DNA of 64,000 nt from Sphingomonas sp. PP-CE-3A-406 (lineage in GTDB: Bacteria; Pseudomonadota; Alphaproteobacteria; Sphingomonadales; Sphingomonadaceae), in assembly GCF_003688625.1 (NCBI RefSeq), contig NZ_RCWY01000002.1:1116001-1180000 (forward strand). Reading direction: 5' to 3'. The translations under genes and the position numbers were made by a program. The notes below the pieces were generated by a model. It saw only the letters and a list, made by a program, of their open reading frames with translations. It did no database searches and was not told the origin of the DNA. This document shows positions 35,570 to 44,380 of this stretch, piece after piece (position 1 is the first letter of the stretch; each line of letters starts with the position of its first letter).

Positions 35570-37060
35570 TTGGACCGTCAGCCACTCCCACCTTCGCCTA
35601 TTCGACCGCACGATGCCTCAGGGGTCGTACGCGAGGCTGTCGACGCATTTGCGTCCCGCCTCAACGAGCATGACCCCTTTGTTGCAGCGTTCGATCATTG
35701 CATTACGCCGATGGTCGTCAGCGATCCAACCCTACCGGATAACCCGCTGGTTTACGTCAATCGTGCGTTCGAGGCTCTGACGGGGTTCTCGGCGGTCGAG
35801 GTCGTTGGCCGGAACTGCCGTTTCATGCAGGGACCGTTGACCGATCAAGCCGACGTCCGACGTATGAAGGATGCGGTCGCTAGCCGCGAGCCGATCGATA
35901 TCGACCTCCTGAATCATCGTCGTGATGGTACGCCGTTCTGGAACCGCCTCATGGTCGCGCCCGTGCATGACGCGACCGGCAGCCTACGCTACTTCGTGGC
36001 ATCTCAGCTCGATGTCACGCTCGAGCGGCACGGGCTGTTGCAGTTGGAACGCGACCGCGACACGCTGAGTGCCGAGCTTGCGAAGCGCGAAGTCGCTTTG
36101 GCTGAACGAGAAGCGCGCCTGGCGCTTGCGCTCGATGCTGGCGGACTGGGCACTTGGACCATCGACCTGCCAGAATGGCGGCTTAGCTATTCGCCAAGCT
36201 GTCTTGCAAACTTTGGGAGGCCGGCCGGAGAGATATTATCGGCGGAAGGCTTGTTGGCTTGCGTGCACCCAGAGGATCGCGAACTCGTCAGATCTTCGCT
36301 GAACAGCGCTATCGAGCATGGCACGCGTTATAACGTCGAATACCGCATTCTAACCCCTGAAGGCGAGCAACGCTGGATCCATTCCCAAGGCTCGCTGCAG
36401 CGTCGCGCGGACGGCACACCGTTGGCGGTTTCGGGCTTTTCGAGCAATGTTTCAGCTCGCAAATTTGCCGAGGAGCAACGTTCGGTTCTGGCACATGAAC
36501 TGACACACCGCGTGAAGAACACGCTTGCGACAGTCAGTGCCGTTGTCAGTCAGACGCTACGCGATGCTGCGTCCCTCGCTGAGGCTCGGGATGCTGTGTC
36601 GGGCCGCATCGCCAGCCTAGCGTCTGCGCACGAAGTGCTGCTCAAGGACGAGATCGAAGGCGCGGCGATCGGTGAGATCGTCGAGCGGGTGCTCGCGCCG
36701 TTCATGGACAGCAACGGTCGACGGTTTTCCGCTGTCGGCCCGACGATACGGCTGACCCCGGAAATCACACTTGCGTTGTCGATGGCGCTGCACGAGCTGG
36801 CGACCAATGCGATCAAATATGGAGCGCTCTCGGTACCGGAGGGTCAGGTGGGCATACGCTGGGACCTGAACGGCAATGCAACGGAACGCCGGCTTACCTT
36901 CTCCTGGACGGAGCAGGATGGTCCTATCGTTGCTATGCCAACACGTGTTGGATTTGGTACGAGAATGATTGAGCGCGTCCTGTCACGCCACATCCGCGGC
37001 AAGGCGGAAATTCAATATCTGCCGGAAGGTGTTCGCTTCGCAATCGAAGCGCCGATCTAA
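35570..37060 (+). CDS. LOV-PAS-HWE blue-light histidine kinase
   Basis: 496 residues from a TTG start. LOV domain about residues 38-150, with Cys83 in GRNCRFMQG and the Gln in YFVASQLDVT. A PAS_3-type domain follows at about 185-300, then an HWE kinase with His313 in HELTHRVKNTLA, the N box HELATNAIKYGAL, and the W-x-E signature in FSWTEQDG. TTG 35570 is used because no ATG lies before the LOV fold, and its ribosome site is weak. It shares the LOV motif with the kinase at 33886 but belongs to another kinase subfamily. Confidence 0.92.
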   Translation: MDRQPLPPSPIRPHDASGVVREAVDAFASRLNEHDPFVAAFDHCITPMVVSDPTLPDNPLVYVNRAFEALTGFSAVEVVGRNCRFMQGPLTDQADVRRMKDAVASREPIDIDLLNHRRDGTPFWNRLMVAPVHDATGSLRYFVASQLDVTLERHGLLQLERDRDTLSAELAKREVALAEREARLALALDAGGLGTWTIDLPEWRLSYSPSCLANFGRPAGEILSAEGLLACVHPEDRELVRSSLNSAIEHGTRYNVEYRILTPEGEQRWIHSQGSLQRRADGTPLAVSGFSSNVSARKFAEEQRSVLAHELTHRVKNTLATVSAVVSQTLRDAASLAEARDAVSGRIASLASAHEVLLKDEIEGAAIGEIVERVLAPFMDSNGRRFSAVGPTIRLTPEITLALSMALHELATNAIKYGALSVPEGQVGIRWDLNGNATERRLTFSWTEQDGPIVAMPTRVGFGTRMIERVLSRHIRGKAEIQYLPEGVRFAIEAPI

Positions 37061-37151
37061 GCTTTCGACCTTGTCTGACATTTATTAACCCCGTGGCGGG
37101 CCCATCGCGTGACCACATTGGTTAAGAGCTCAGCTTATCGGGATCTGTCAT

Positions 37152-37502
37152 ATGTGCCATGTGCTCGTCATCGAGGATGATTTCCTCATCGCCGATCACA
37201 TCATTCAGCTGATCGAGCGGGCTGGCGGCACATCCTTTGATCAGGCTGCCTCGCAAGATGAGGCAATCGATGCCGCGAGATTGCGGCCTCCCTCCATCAT
37301 CATGTCCGATGTCAATCTCTCAGGCGGTACAGGTCCTGCCGCTGTGGAAGCCATCATCTTGGAGCATGGGCCGACGCCCGTGATCTTCGTGACCGGCACG
37401 CGCGAAGCATGCCACGTAAGTCGCCCATCGATGGTTGTTCTCGACAAGCCAATCAACGAACAGGCTCTTATCGCTGCGTTCCAAAGCCTGGCGCCCGCCT
37501 GA
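37152..37502 (+). CDS. Single-domain response regulator next to LOV kinase 2
   Basis: 116 residues. VLVIEDDFLIADHI (acidic pocket), Asp in IIMSDVNLSGG, VIFVTGTRE and a lysine in VVLDKPINEQ. Nothing follows the receiver, so it acts through protein contacts. Located 91 bp after the LOV-PAS-HWE kinase in the same direction, giving two kinase-regulator pairs in a row. Confidence 0.9.
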   Translation: MCHVLVIEDDFLIADHIIQLIERAGGTSFDQAASQDEAIDAARLRPPSIIMSDVNLSGGTGPAAVEAIILEHGPTPVIFVTGTREACHVSRPSMVVLDKPINEQALIAAFQSLAPA

Positions 37503-37639
37503 GTCAGCGATCGCCGACGGTCAGTGAAGCAGTCGCCCCATCCGCGTTACCAGTAAGACCGGGTACTTCATCAAGTTGTCTCAGGTCACCGAACCCGCCA
37601 CGTTCCTTACGATATCCAACAATCACCATGGGACTGTAG

Positions 37640-38521
37640 ATGAACCTTCGTTCGATAGCCGCGCCCGGATTTGCCGTATTCTTGGGGTCGACGGTGCTGG
37701 CGAAGCCGGTGCCGATCGGGCCTGCCGCGGTGCCGTTCAGCATCGGCTCGGTGCGCGCCGTGGCCTTGCGGGACATGATCAACCGCGTTCCGAACGACGG
37801 CAGCGTGCTCGGCAAAGAGGAAGGCCCGGCAGCTGTCGCGGACATATTGCGGAAAGCAGGTGCGCCGACCGACGCGTTATCGCTCGGCGTCGATGCGCTG
37901 CTCGTCCGCATGCCGGGCCGTATGGTCCTCATCGACACTGGCCTTGGCCCCAAGGTTGGTGGCGTCCTGATGCAGAGCCTAGCGCTCGCTAAGGTATCGC
38001 CGGCGGACATCACCGACGTCCTGATCACACATTCACACGGTGATCATGTCGGCGGGCTGTCGAGCGCCGACGATAAACTGGCGTTTCCCAATGCGACGAT
38101 CCGTATGACGCACGCCGAATGGGCGTTCATGCAGAACCAGCCCGATAACGCGGCGCTCATCGCGACGATCACGCCGAAGGTAACGCCATTTGATCCTGGG
38201 GCGGTGGTTATGCCAGGTATCCGGGCGGTACCGCTGTCGGGGCATACGCCCGGCCATAGCGGCTACGAGATCACGTCAAACAGCCAAAAGCTACTCGACA
38301 TGGGCGACACTGCTCATAGCGCTATCGTTTCTCTCTCCAGGCCCGAATGGATTATTGGCTACGACACCGACGGCGAGCAGGGCCGCCAGCGGCGGACGGT
38401 AGAGCTGGCCAAGTTGGCAGCGAGCGGCGAACATGTGTTCAGCCCACACTTTCCGTTCCCAGGGCTCGGCCAGATCGTCAAGGCCGGCACTGCTTATCGC
38501 TGGCAACCGGTGAAACGCTGA
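37640..38521 (+). CDS. Metallo-beta-lactamase-fold hydrolase, exported
   Basis: 293 residues. Metal site HSHGDHVGG (His131, His133, Asp135, His136), with later ligands in SGHTPGHSG, DMGDTAHS and the C-terminal SPHFPFPG. A short hydrophobic N-terminus (MNLRSIAAPGFAVFLGSTVLA) looks like a signal peptide. The fold group includes lactonases and other hydrolases; the substrate is unknown. Not SOS- or light-linked by any motif I can see. Confidence 0.85.
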   Translation: MNLRSIAAPGFAVFLGSTVLAKPVPIGPAAVPFSIGSVRAVALRDMINRVPNDGSVLGKEEGPAAVADILRKAGAPTDALSLGVDALLVRMPGRMVLIDTGLGPKVGGVLMQSLALAKVSPADITDVLITHSHGDHVGGLSSADDKLAFPNATIRMTHAEWAFMQNQPDNAALIATITPKVTPFDPGAVVMPGIRAVPLSGHTPGHSGYEITSNSQKLLDMGDTAHSAIVSLSRPEWIIGYDTDGEQGRQRRTVELAKLAASGEHVFSPHFPFPGLGQIVKAGTAYRWQPVKR

Positions 38522-38611
38522 CACCGACGGGATGCCATCGTCACGTGCGGCCGCCCGGCACGTTATCCCTCCTGAGCCGTTTGCTGCTGATATCCACCAG
38601 CAGGAACCAGT

Positions 38612-39487
38612 ATGACCGACGATCCGCGTACCAGCCAGCCGACAAGTTTTCCTGGTGAACCGCAGCAGCAAAGACCCGGCCTGACGGCGAAGATGCGAAC
38701 CAAGCCCGATCACGGCGAGGAGAGCTACGTCGGCAAGGGCCTGCTGAAGGGCAAGGTGGCGCTGATAACCGGAGGGGACTCAGGTATCGGCCGGGCAGTG
38801 GCGATTGCTTATGCCCGTGAGGGAGCCGACGTTGCGATCTCCTACCTTGCCGACGAGCAAGCCGACGCCAAAGAGACACTGACGTGGGTAGAAAAGGCGG
38901 GGCAACGTTGTGTTTTGCTTCCGGGCGATCTTCGCGACCGGGATCACTGCATAACCCTGGTTGAGCGTACGATCGCGGAACTCGGTGGCATCAATGTGCT
39001 CGTCAACAACGCTGCCGCTCAGACAATGAACGAGGCCCTTGATAGCATCGACGACGACGAGATGCAGGCCGCGTTCGCCGCTAACGTCTTTGCCATGATC
39101 CGTTTGGCCAAGGCAGCAGCGCCGCACATGAAGCCGGGTTCGGCGATCATCAACACGACCAGCGAACAGGCAAAGGTCGCTGGCAAGAACATGATTGTCT
39201 ACGCCGCAACCAAGGGCGCTATCTCTAGCCTGACGGTGGGCCTGTCCAACCTTCTATCCGGCGAAGGCATTCGCGTGAACGCGGTGGCGCCAGGCCCGAT
39301 CTGGACGCCAATCCAGCCGATCGCCAAGTCACCGGAGGAACTGGAAACGCTCGGTCAGAACACGCCGCTCGGCCGCGCTGGACAGCCGGGCGAACTCGCT
39401 CCCGCCTATGTGATGCTCGCGTCGGCGGAGGGGAGCTACATGTCCGGTAATGTCGTGGCCGTGACCGGCGGGGTTCCAATTTCCTGA
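38612..39487 (+). CDS. SDR oxidoreductase, YghA-like stress type
   Basis: 291 residues. An N-terminal extension of about 45 residues (PDHGEESYVGKGLLKGK) is typical of the YghA/YhdF group. Cofactor motif TGGDSGIG, NNAA as VNNAAAQ, catalytic Ser in NTTSEQAK, and Tyr/Lys in YAATKGA. The conserved end VVAVTGGVPIS matches the group. Such genes are often general-stress-induced in alphaproteobacteria; proximity to the LOV kinases suggests but does not prove co-regulation. Confidence 0.9.
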   Translation: MTDDPRTSQPTSFPGEPQQQRPGLTAKMRTKPDHGEESYVGKGLLKGKVALITGGDSGIGRAVAIAYAREGADVAISYLADEQADAKETLTWVEKAGQRCVLLPGDLRDRDHCITLVERTIAELGGINVLVNNAAAQTMNEALDSIDDDEMQAAFAANVFAMIRLAKAAAPHMKPGSAIINTTSEQAKVAGKNMIVYAATKGAISSLTVGLSNLLSGEGIRVNAVAPGPIWTPIQPIAKSPEELETLGQNTPLGRAGQPGELAPAYVMLASAEGSYMSGNVVAVTGGVPIS

Positions 39488-39835
39488 TTCTGATGGCTAA
39501 ACCTCAGCCGGCTGCACGTCCGCAGTCAGCTGAGGTGGCCATAGGATCTATAGTGCACCAAGGCTTGCAGGACACCACGATTGGGCCAGCGTCAGCCGCT
39601 ATTACCAGAGCAGAGGGGTCGGTGATCCCGCTTGCCCAAGCTAGCAGGCCCAGAACCGGTTCTAAGCACGCTTGTTGTAGCAGACGGTTTCCGAGCGCGA
39701 ACCATCTTACTTGGCGAACTCGGTAATCGTTGATGCAAAGCACCTTTGCAGTCGAGGATGCTGACCGAGAAAGAATTTCCACGGCACCGGATGTCGATTT
39801 GCATCGTTCACTCCGGAATTTTGGAGATTTGGCAC
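39488..39835. other. Intergenic stretch with two hairpins
   Basis: 348 bases without a gene. ACCTCAGC (39501-39508) pairs with GCTGAGGT (39529-39536) just after the SDR stop, a possible terminator without T-run. TGCAAAG (39734-39740) pairs with CTTTGCA (39744-39750) upstream of the redox operon, a possible regulator site. No RNA gene seen. Confidence 0.5.
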
Positions 39836-41350
39836 ATGGCAACGATCGATCTCGGCAAGGGCATGCCCGCAGCGGACCTGCACGACGACAAACCGGTCGC
39901 AGGATCATTCGGCAGCGAGGACGTCATTCTGGTCCGGCATCGCGGCAAGGTCTGCGCGTTCGCTGGCAAATGCACCCATCAGGGCGCACCGCTGGAAACC
40001 GGCCTCGTGATCGACGGGACAGTGCGCTGCCCGTGGCACCACGCGCGCTTTTCGCTCAATGACGGCGAGGCTGTCGCCGCCCCTGCGTTCGCGCCGCTCG
40101 ACAAGTTCACCGTCGTCGAGAAGGACGGCGTCGTCACCGTTACCGGCAAGGAGGAGCAGACGCGGGCCACCCCGTCGACCCGGTCGATCGGCAAGGTCGT
40201 CATCGTCGGCGGCGGTGCGGCGGGGCACGCCTGCGCCGACATGCTCGCACGCTCGGGTCTCGGCGGCGACGTCACGATCCTGTCCGACGACGCCGATGCG
40301 CCCTATGACCGGACCGCGGTTTCGAAGGACTATCTCGCGGGCGATGCCGAGCGCGACGATACCGCACTCCCCGAACCCGGCCTGGGTCGCGGTCCTGCGC
40401 CGAACGTCCGGACCGGCGTTGCTGTCACGTCGATCGACGTCGAAGGTCACGCTGTCGTCACCGACGATCAGGACCACGTCCCCTACGACATCCTCGTCCT
40501 CGCCACCGGCGCGATGCCGGTCACGCCGGACTCGTTGAAGTCCGCGAAAAACGTCTTCGTCCTGCGCACACTCGCCGACGCCGATGCACTGAAAGCCGCA
40601 GCGAAAGATGCGAGGCGCGCGATCGTGCTGGGCGCAAGTTTCATCGGGCTCGAGGCCGCCGCATCGCTGACCCAAGCCGGGCTCAACGTCGCCGTGGTCG
40701 CCAGGGACAGCGTGCCGCTCGCCAAGGTCGCAGGACCCGAAGTCGGTGCGTTCGTGCAGGCATTGCACGAGAGTAAAGGCGTCACCTTTCACCTCGACCG
40801 CGGCCTCAAGCAGTTCGACGGTCACACCGCGACGCTCGACGACGGCACCACGCTAGAAGGCGACCTGCTCGTCATAGGTGTTGGTGTCGAACCGCGTATC
40901 GACCTCGCCAAGGCGGCCGGGCTGAGGCTCGCCGACAAGGACGCAGGAGGAGGCGGCGTCGCCGTCGATGCGCAGCTCCGGACGTCGGCCACCGGGATCT
41001 ACGCGATCGGCGACATCGCGAGCTATCCCGACCCTCGGCTCGGCCACCCGATCCGCGTCGAGCACTGGGTCCATGCGCAACGCCAGGGCCAATGGCTCGC
41101 CCGTTCGCTGCTCGGCGCGGTGACCGGCGGCTATGGCGACACGCCGTTCTTCTGGACCGGGCAGTACGACGCCAGCCTTCATTATGTCGGCCACGTCGCC
41201 AAGCCCGACGATCGCCGGATCGAAGGCGACGTCGAGGCAGGCGACTTCGCGGTATTCCTGAAGGAAGACGGCAAGGAGCAGGCCGTGATGACCTGCGGCG
41301 ACCGCGACGAGATCGCGCTTGAAAAGGAGGCCGCATGGGACGCCGCATGA
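39836..41350 (+). CDS. Rieske [2Fe-2S] / FAD-dependent NAD(P)H oxidoreductase
   Basis: 504 residues. N-terminal Rieske domain (about 1-105): ligands Cys46, His48, Cys65 and His68 in CTHQGAP and CPWHHARF. A ferredoxin-reductase-like flavoprotein follows: FAD motif VVIVGGGAAGHACADML, NAD motif IVLGASFIGLEAAASL and FAD-closing GIYAIGDIASY. A reductase-like C-terminal domain ends the protein, as in AIFM3-type proteins. It likely shuttles electrons from NAD(P)H. GGAG lies 9 bases before ATG 39836. First gene of a tight three-gene operon. Confidence 0.92.
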   Translation: MATIDLGKGMPAADLHDDKPVAGSFGSEDVILVRHRGKVCAFAGKCTHQGAPLETGLVIDGTVRCPWHHARFSLNDGEAVAAPAFAPLDKFTVVEKDGVVTVTGKEEQTRATPSTRSIGKVVIVGGGAAGHACADMLARSGLGGDVTILSDDADAPYDRTAVSKDYLAGDAERDDTALPEPGLGRGPAPNVRTGVAVTSIDVEGHAVVTDDQDHVPYDILVLATGAMPVTPDSLKSAKNVFVLRTLADADALKAAAKDARRAIVLGASFIGLEAAASLTQAGLNVAVVARDSVPLAKVAGPEVGAFVQALHESKGVTFHLDRGLKQFDGHTATLDDGTTLEGDLLVIGVGVEPRIDLAKAAGLRLADKDAGGGGVAVDAQLRTSATGIYAIGDIASYPDPRLGHPIRVEHWVHAQRQGQWLARSLLGAVTGGYGDTPFFWTGQYDASLHYVGHVAKPDDRRIEGDVEAGDFAVFLKEDGKEQAVMTCGDRDEIALEKEAAWDAA

Positions 41351-42678
41351 CGCGCCCAACGTTGTTCTTCCTGCACGCGCTGGGCGGCAGCGCCCGATCG
41401 TGGGACGCGGTGATCGCGCAGCTCGGCGAGTTCGACTGCCGACCGCTCGACCTGCCCGGTTTCGGCGCCGCGTCGGACGCGACGGGGTTCTCGGTCGAGG
41501 CGATGGCCGACACCATCGCTGCGCAGATCCGCGCGCACGATGCCGACCGCTGGATGCTCGTTGGCCACAGCATGGGCGGCAAGATCGCGACCATTCTAGC
41601 GCATCGATCGGAAGAAGGACGTCTCGCCGGACTGGTCGGCGTCGTCCTGACGGCCGCGTCGCCCCCCTCGCCCGAGCCGATCGACGACGACCGCCGTGCG
41701 ACGATGATCGGCTGGGTGAAGCAGGGCCCGGTCGGTGCCGACGATGCGCGCGAATTCGTCGACCAAAACATCGCCGCCCGGCTACCGCCGGCCATCTATG
41801 AGGCCGCAGTCGCCGATGTGCAGCGTGCCGCGCCCCAGGCATGGCGCGCCTGGCTCGAACAGGGCAGCCGCGAGGACTGGTCGGATCAGGTCGGCACGCT
41901 CGCCACACCGGCCGTCATCGTTGCCGGTGCCAAGGACGGCGATCTCGGTGAGGCGAACCAGCGCAAGCTCAACATGCCGCATTACGCCCACGCTCGGTTC
42001 GAGAGCATCGCGGGTGCCGCGCATCTCCTCCCGCTCGAACAGCCCGAGAGCGTCGCCCGCCTGATCCGCGACCATGCGGGCGCGGTCGGCGCGGCAAGCG
42101 TCCCCGCCGACTATGCCCGCCTGATCGCCTCCGATCGCGTCAGCGCCCGCACCCGTGCAACGCTCGCCGAACGCGCGATCGCCGACGACCCCGATTATCA
42201 GCCCAAGGTCGTGACGATGCAGCAGCTCGAAACTCTGCGCGCGCTCGTCGACCGCGTTATCCCGCAGCACGGAATCGACCTCGCCGCCCGCATCGACACG
42301 CAACTCGCAACCGGCGAAGGCGATGGCTGGCGGTTCGCCGTGCTGCCCGTCGACGCCGACGCCTATCGCGCCGGTCTCGACACGCTCGACGCGCTGACGG
42401 ATGGGGCATTCGCCAAGCTCGAAGGCGCAGACCGCGACGCCCTGCTCCATAAGATCGAGGCCGCCGACTGGTCCGCCGCGGCTCCGCTCACGCCCGAGCA
42501 GATGAGTTTGTGGTTCGAGGACGTCCGCGCCGATGCCGTCCGCCTGTGGCTCGCACATCCGGCGACAATGGCGCGGGTCGGCTATGACGGCTTTGCTACC
42601 GGCGGGGATGGCATCCGCAAGCAGGGCTATGCGCTGACCGCCGCCGACGAACGCGAAGGCTGGGAGCCCGCACGATGA
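41335..42678 (+). CDS. Alpha/beta hydrolase fused to a gluconate-2-dehydrogenase subunit 3-like domain
   Basis: 447 residues, two unrelated halves. Residues about 5-250 are an alpha/beta hydrolase with nucleophile Ser79 in GHSMGGK and histidine in GAAHLLPLEQP. Residues about 295-447 (MQQLETLRALVDRVIPQHGI onward, ending WEPAR) resemble the small subunit of FAD gluconate dehydrogenases. No signal peptide. It overlaps the Rieske gene by 16 bp; AAGGAGG lies 4 bases before ATG 41335, and ATG 41347 (ATGA overlap) is the alternative. Overlaps the GMC gene by 4 bp. Confidence 0.82.
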   Translation: MGRRMTRPTLFFLHALGGSARSWDAVIAQLGEFDCRPLDLPGFGAASDATGFSVEAMADTIAAQIRAHDADRWMLVGHSMGGKIATILAHRSEEGRLAGLVGVVLTAASPPSPEPIDDDRRATMIGWVKQGPVGADDAREFVDQNIAARLPPAIYEAAVADVQRAAPQAWRAWLEQGSREDWSDQVGTLATPAVIVAGAKDGDLGEANQRKLNMPHYAHARFESIAGAAHLLPLEQPESVARLIRDHAGAVGAASVPADYARLIASDRVSARTRATLAERAIADDPDYQPKVVTMQQLETLRALVDRVIPQHGIDLAARIDTQLATGEGDGWRFAVLPVDADAYRAGLDTLDALTDGAFAKLEGADRDALLHKIEAADWSAAAPLTPEQMSLWFEDVRADAVRLWLAHPATMARVGYDGFATGGDGIRKQGYALTAADEREGWEPAR

Positions 42679-44222
42679 ACCTCGACCAGATGCGCGCGTA
42701 TGCCGAGACCGATATTGTCGATGTCGTGGTGATCGGCACCGGTGCCGGCGGCGCACCGTTGCTGGCCCGCCTCGCCAAGGCCGGGCTAAAGGTGGTCGCG
42801 CTCGAAGCCGGCCCCAACGGCGAACCCCAACGGCACACGCCGGATGAACTCGCGGCGAGCGACATCTACTGGATCGACGAGAGGCTGAGCGACGGCGCAA
42901 TGCCGCAGGCGTTCGGCGGCAACAACAGCGGCACCGGCGTTGGCGGGTCGACACTGCACTGGGGCGCGTTCTGCCCTCGTCCCGATCCGCGCGATCTGCG
43001 CCTAAAGACGCTGACCGGCCAAGGCGAGGACTGGCCAATCGAGCACGCCGAGCTGATCCGCTACATCGAACAGGTCGAGGCGTTCATTGGCGTCTCGGGC
43101 CCCGCCAATTACCCGTGGGACGCGGCCCGCCGCTATCAACTGCCTGCGGTCAAGCGCAATGCGCCCGCCGATGCGATGGCGGCGGGGTGCGCCGCGGTCG
43201 GCATCACCGCGACCGACGCCCCCGCTGCGCTGGTCTCGCGCGACTGGCGGCAGGAAGGCTGCGGGTTGCGTCAGGCCTGCGTCAATTGCGGCGCCTGCCA
43301 TCAGGGGTGCCGCAACGGCGCGAAGGCGTCGATGGATACCACCTATCTCCCGCTCGCGGTCGCCGCCGGCGCCGAGATCCGCCCCGGCTGCCGGATGACC
43401 GGGGTCGAGCGCGACGCCGCCGGCCGGATTGTCGCGGTGATCTATCGCCACGGCCAGCAGGAGCATCGTCAGCGGTGCGCGGCGGTGGTGCTCAGCGCAG
43501 GCGGCGTCGAGACCCCGCGCCTGCTGCTCCACATGGGGATCGGCAATGCGAGCGGTCAGGTCGGCCGCAACTTCATGGCGCATGTCGCGACACAGGTCTG
43601 GGGTCGATTCGATGCCGAGATGCGCTGCAACCGCGGCTATCCCTCGTCGCTGATCAGCGAGGACATGCTGCGCCCCGACGGTGCCGATTTCGTGGGCGGC
43701 TACCTTATGCAGAGCCTCGGCGTTCAGCCCGTCACGCTGGCGACGTCGTTCGCGCGCAGTGGCGGGCGCTGGGGCCAGGGGCTGGTCGACGTGATGGACA
43801 AATATCTTAACTTGGCAGGGATCGGTATCAATGGCGAGTGCCTGCCGAGCGACGACAACCGGCTTGTGCTCGCCGACGAGACCGATGCGTTCGGCGTCCC
43901 CAAGGCGCGCGTGACGTTCGGTTACGGCGCCAACGAACAGGCGATCGACACACATGCAGTGGCGACGATGACCGCGATCTGGCAGGCGGCCGGCGCGCAT
44001 GACATCGTCACCCTGCCGCGCGCCGCGCATACCATCGGCACCTGCCGGATGGGCGAGAGCGGCGACACCGCGGTCGTCGATCCGTGGGGTCACAGCTTCG
44101 CGATCGACAATCTGTGGATCTGCGACAATTCGGTCTTCCCGAGCTCACTCGCCGCCAACCCTGCGCTGACGATCATGGCGCTGAGCCTGCGCACCGCGGA
44201 TCGGATACTCGGGAGCGATTGA
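42675..44222 (+). CDS. GMC-family FAD oxidoreductase with a CxxCxxCxxxC motif
   Basis: 515 residues. FAD-binding VVVIGTGAGGAPLLARL, GMC signature GGNNSGTGVGGSTLHWGAFC, and C-terminal active-site region AAHTIGTCRMG followed by NLWICDNSVFPSS. Related to the large subunit of gluconate-type dehydrogenases. Unusual: Cys202, Cys205, Cys208 and Cys212 form CxxCxxCxxxC, the spacing of a [4Fe-4S] site. No export signal. The partner is probably the C-terminal half of the preceding protein. Substrate unknown; a sugar acid or alcohol is likely. Confidence 0.9.
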   Translation: MNLDQMRAYAETDIVDVVVIGTGAGGAPLLARLAKAGLKVVALEAGPNGEPQRHTPDELAASDIYWIDERLSDGAMPQAFGGNNSGTGVGGSTLHWGAFCPRPDPRDLRLKTLTGQGEDWPIEHAELIRYIEQVEAFIGVSGPANYPWDAARRYQLPAVKRNAPADAMAAGCAAVGITATDAPAALVSRDWRQEGCGLRQACVNCGACHQGCRNGAKASMDTTYLPLAVAAGAEIRPGCRMTGVERDAAGRIVAVIYRHGQQEHRQRCAAVVLSAGGVETPRLLLHMGIGNASGQVGRNFMAHVATQVWGRFDAEMRCNRGYPSSLISEDMLRPDGADFVGGYLMQSLGVQPVTLATSFARSGGRWGQGLVDVMDKYLNLAGIGINGECLPSDDNRLVLADETDAFGVPKARVTFGYGANEQAIDTHAVATMTAIWQAAGAHDIVTLPRAAHTIGTCRMGESGDTAVVDPWGHSFAIDNLWICDNSVFPSSLAANPALTIMALSLRTADRILGSD

Positions 44223-44380
44223 GAATGGCGAGTACGGCAGGACCCACTACCGGTCATTCGGTGGCACTCGGACCTATCGTAAAAGCAGCCGCTCGTTCAT
44301 CGCAATGAGGACGCAGGCGGCTGACCTCAGGAAAGCGTTAGCCTACGAAGCAAGAAAAAGCAGGCTTAGGACAGGCAACG

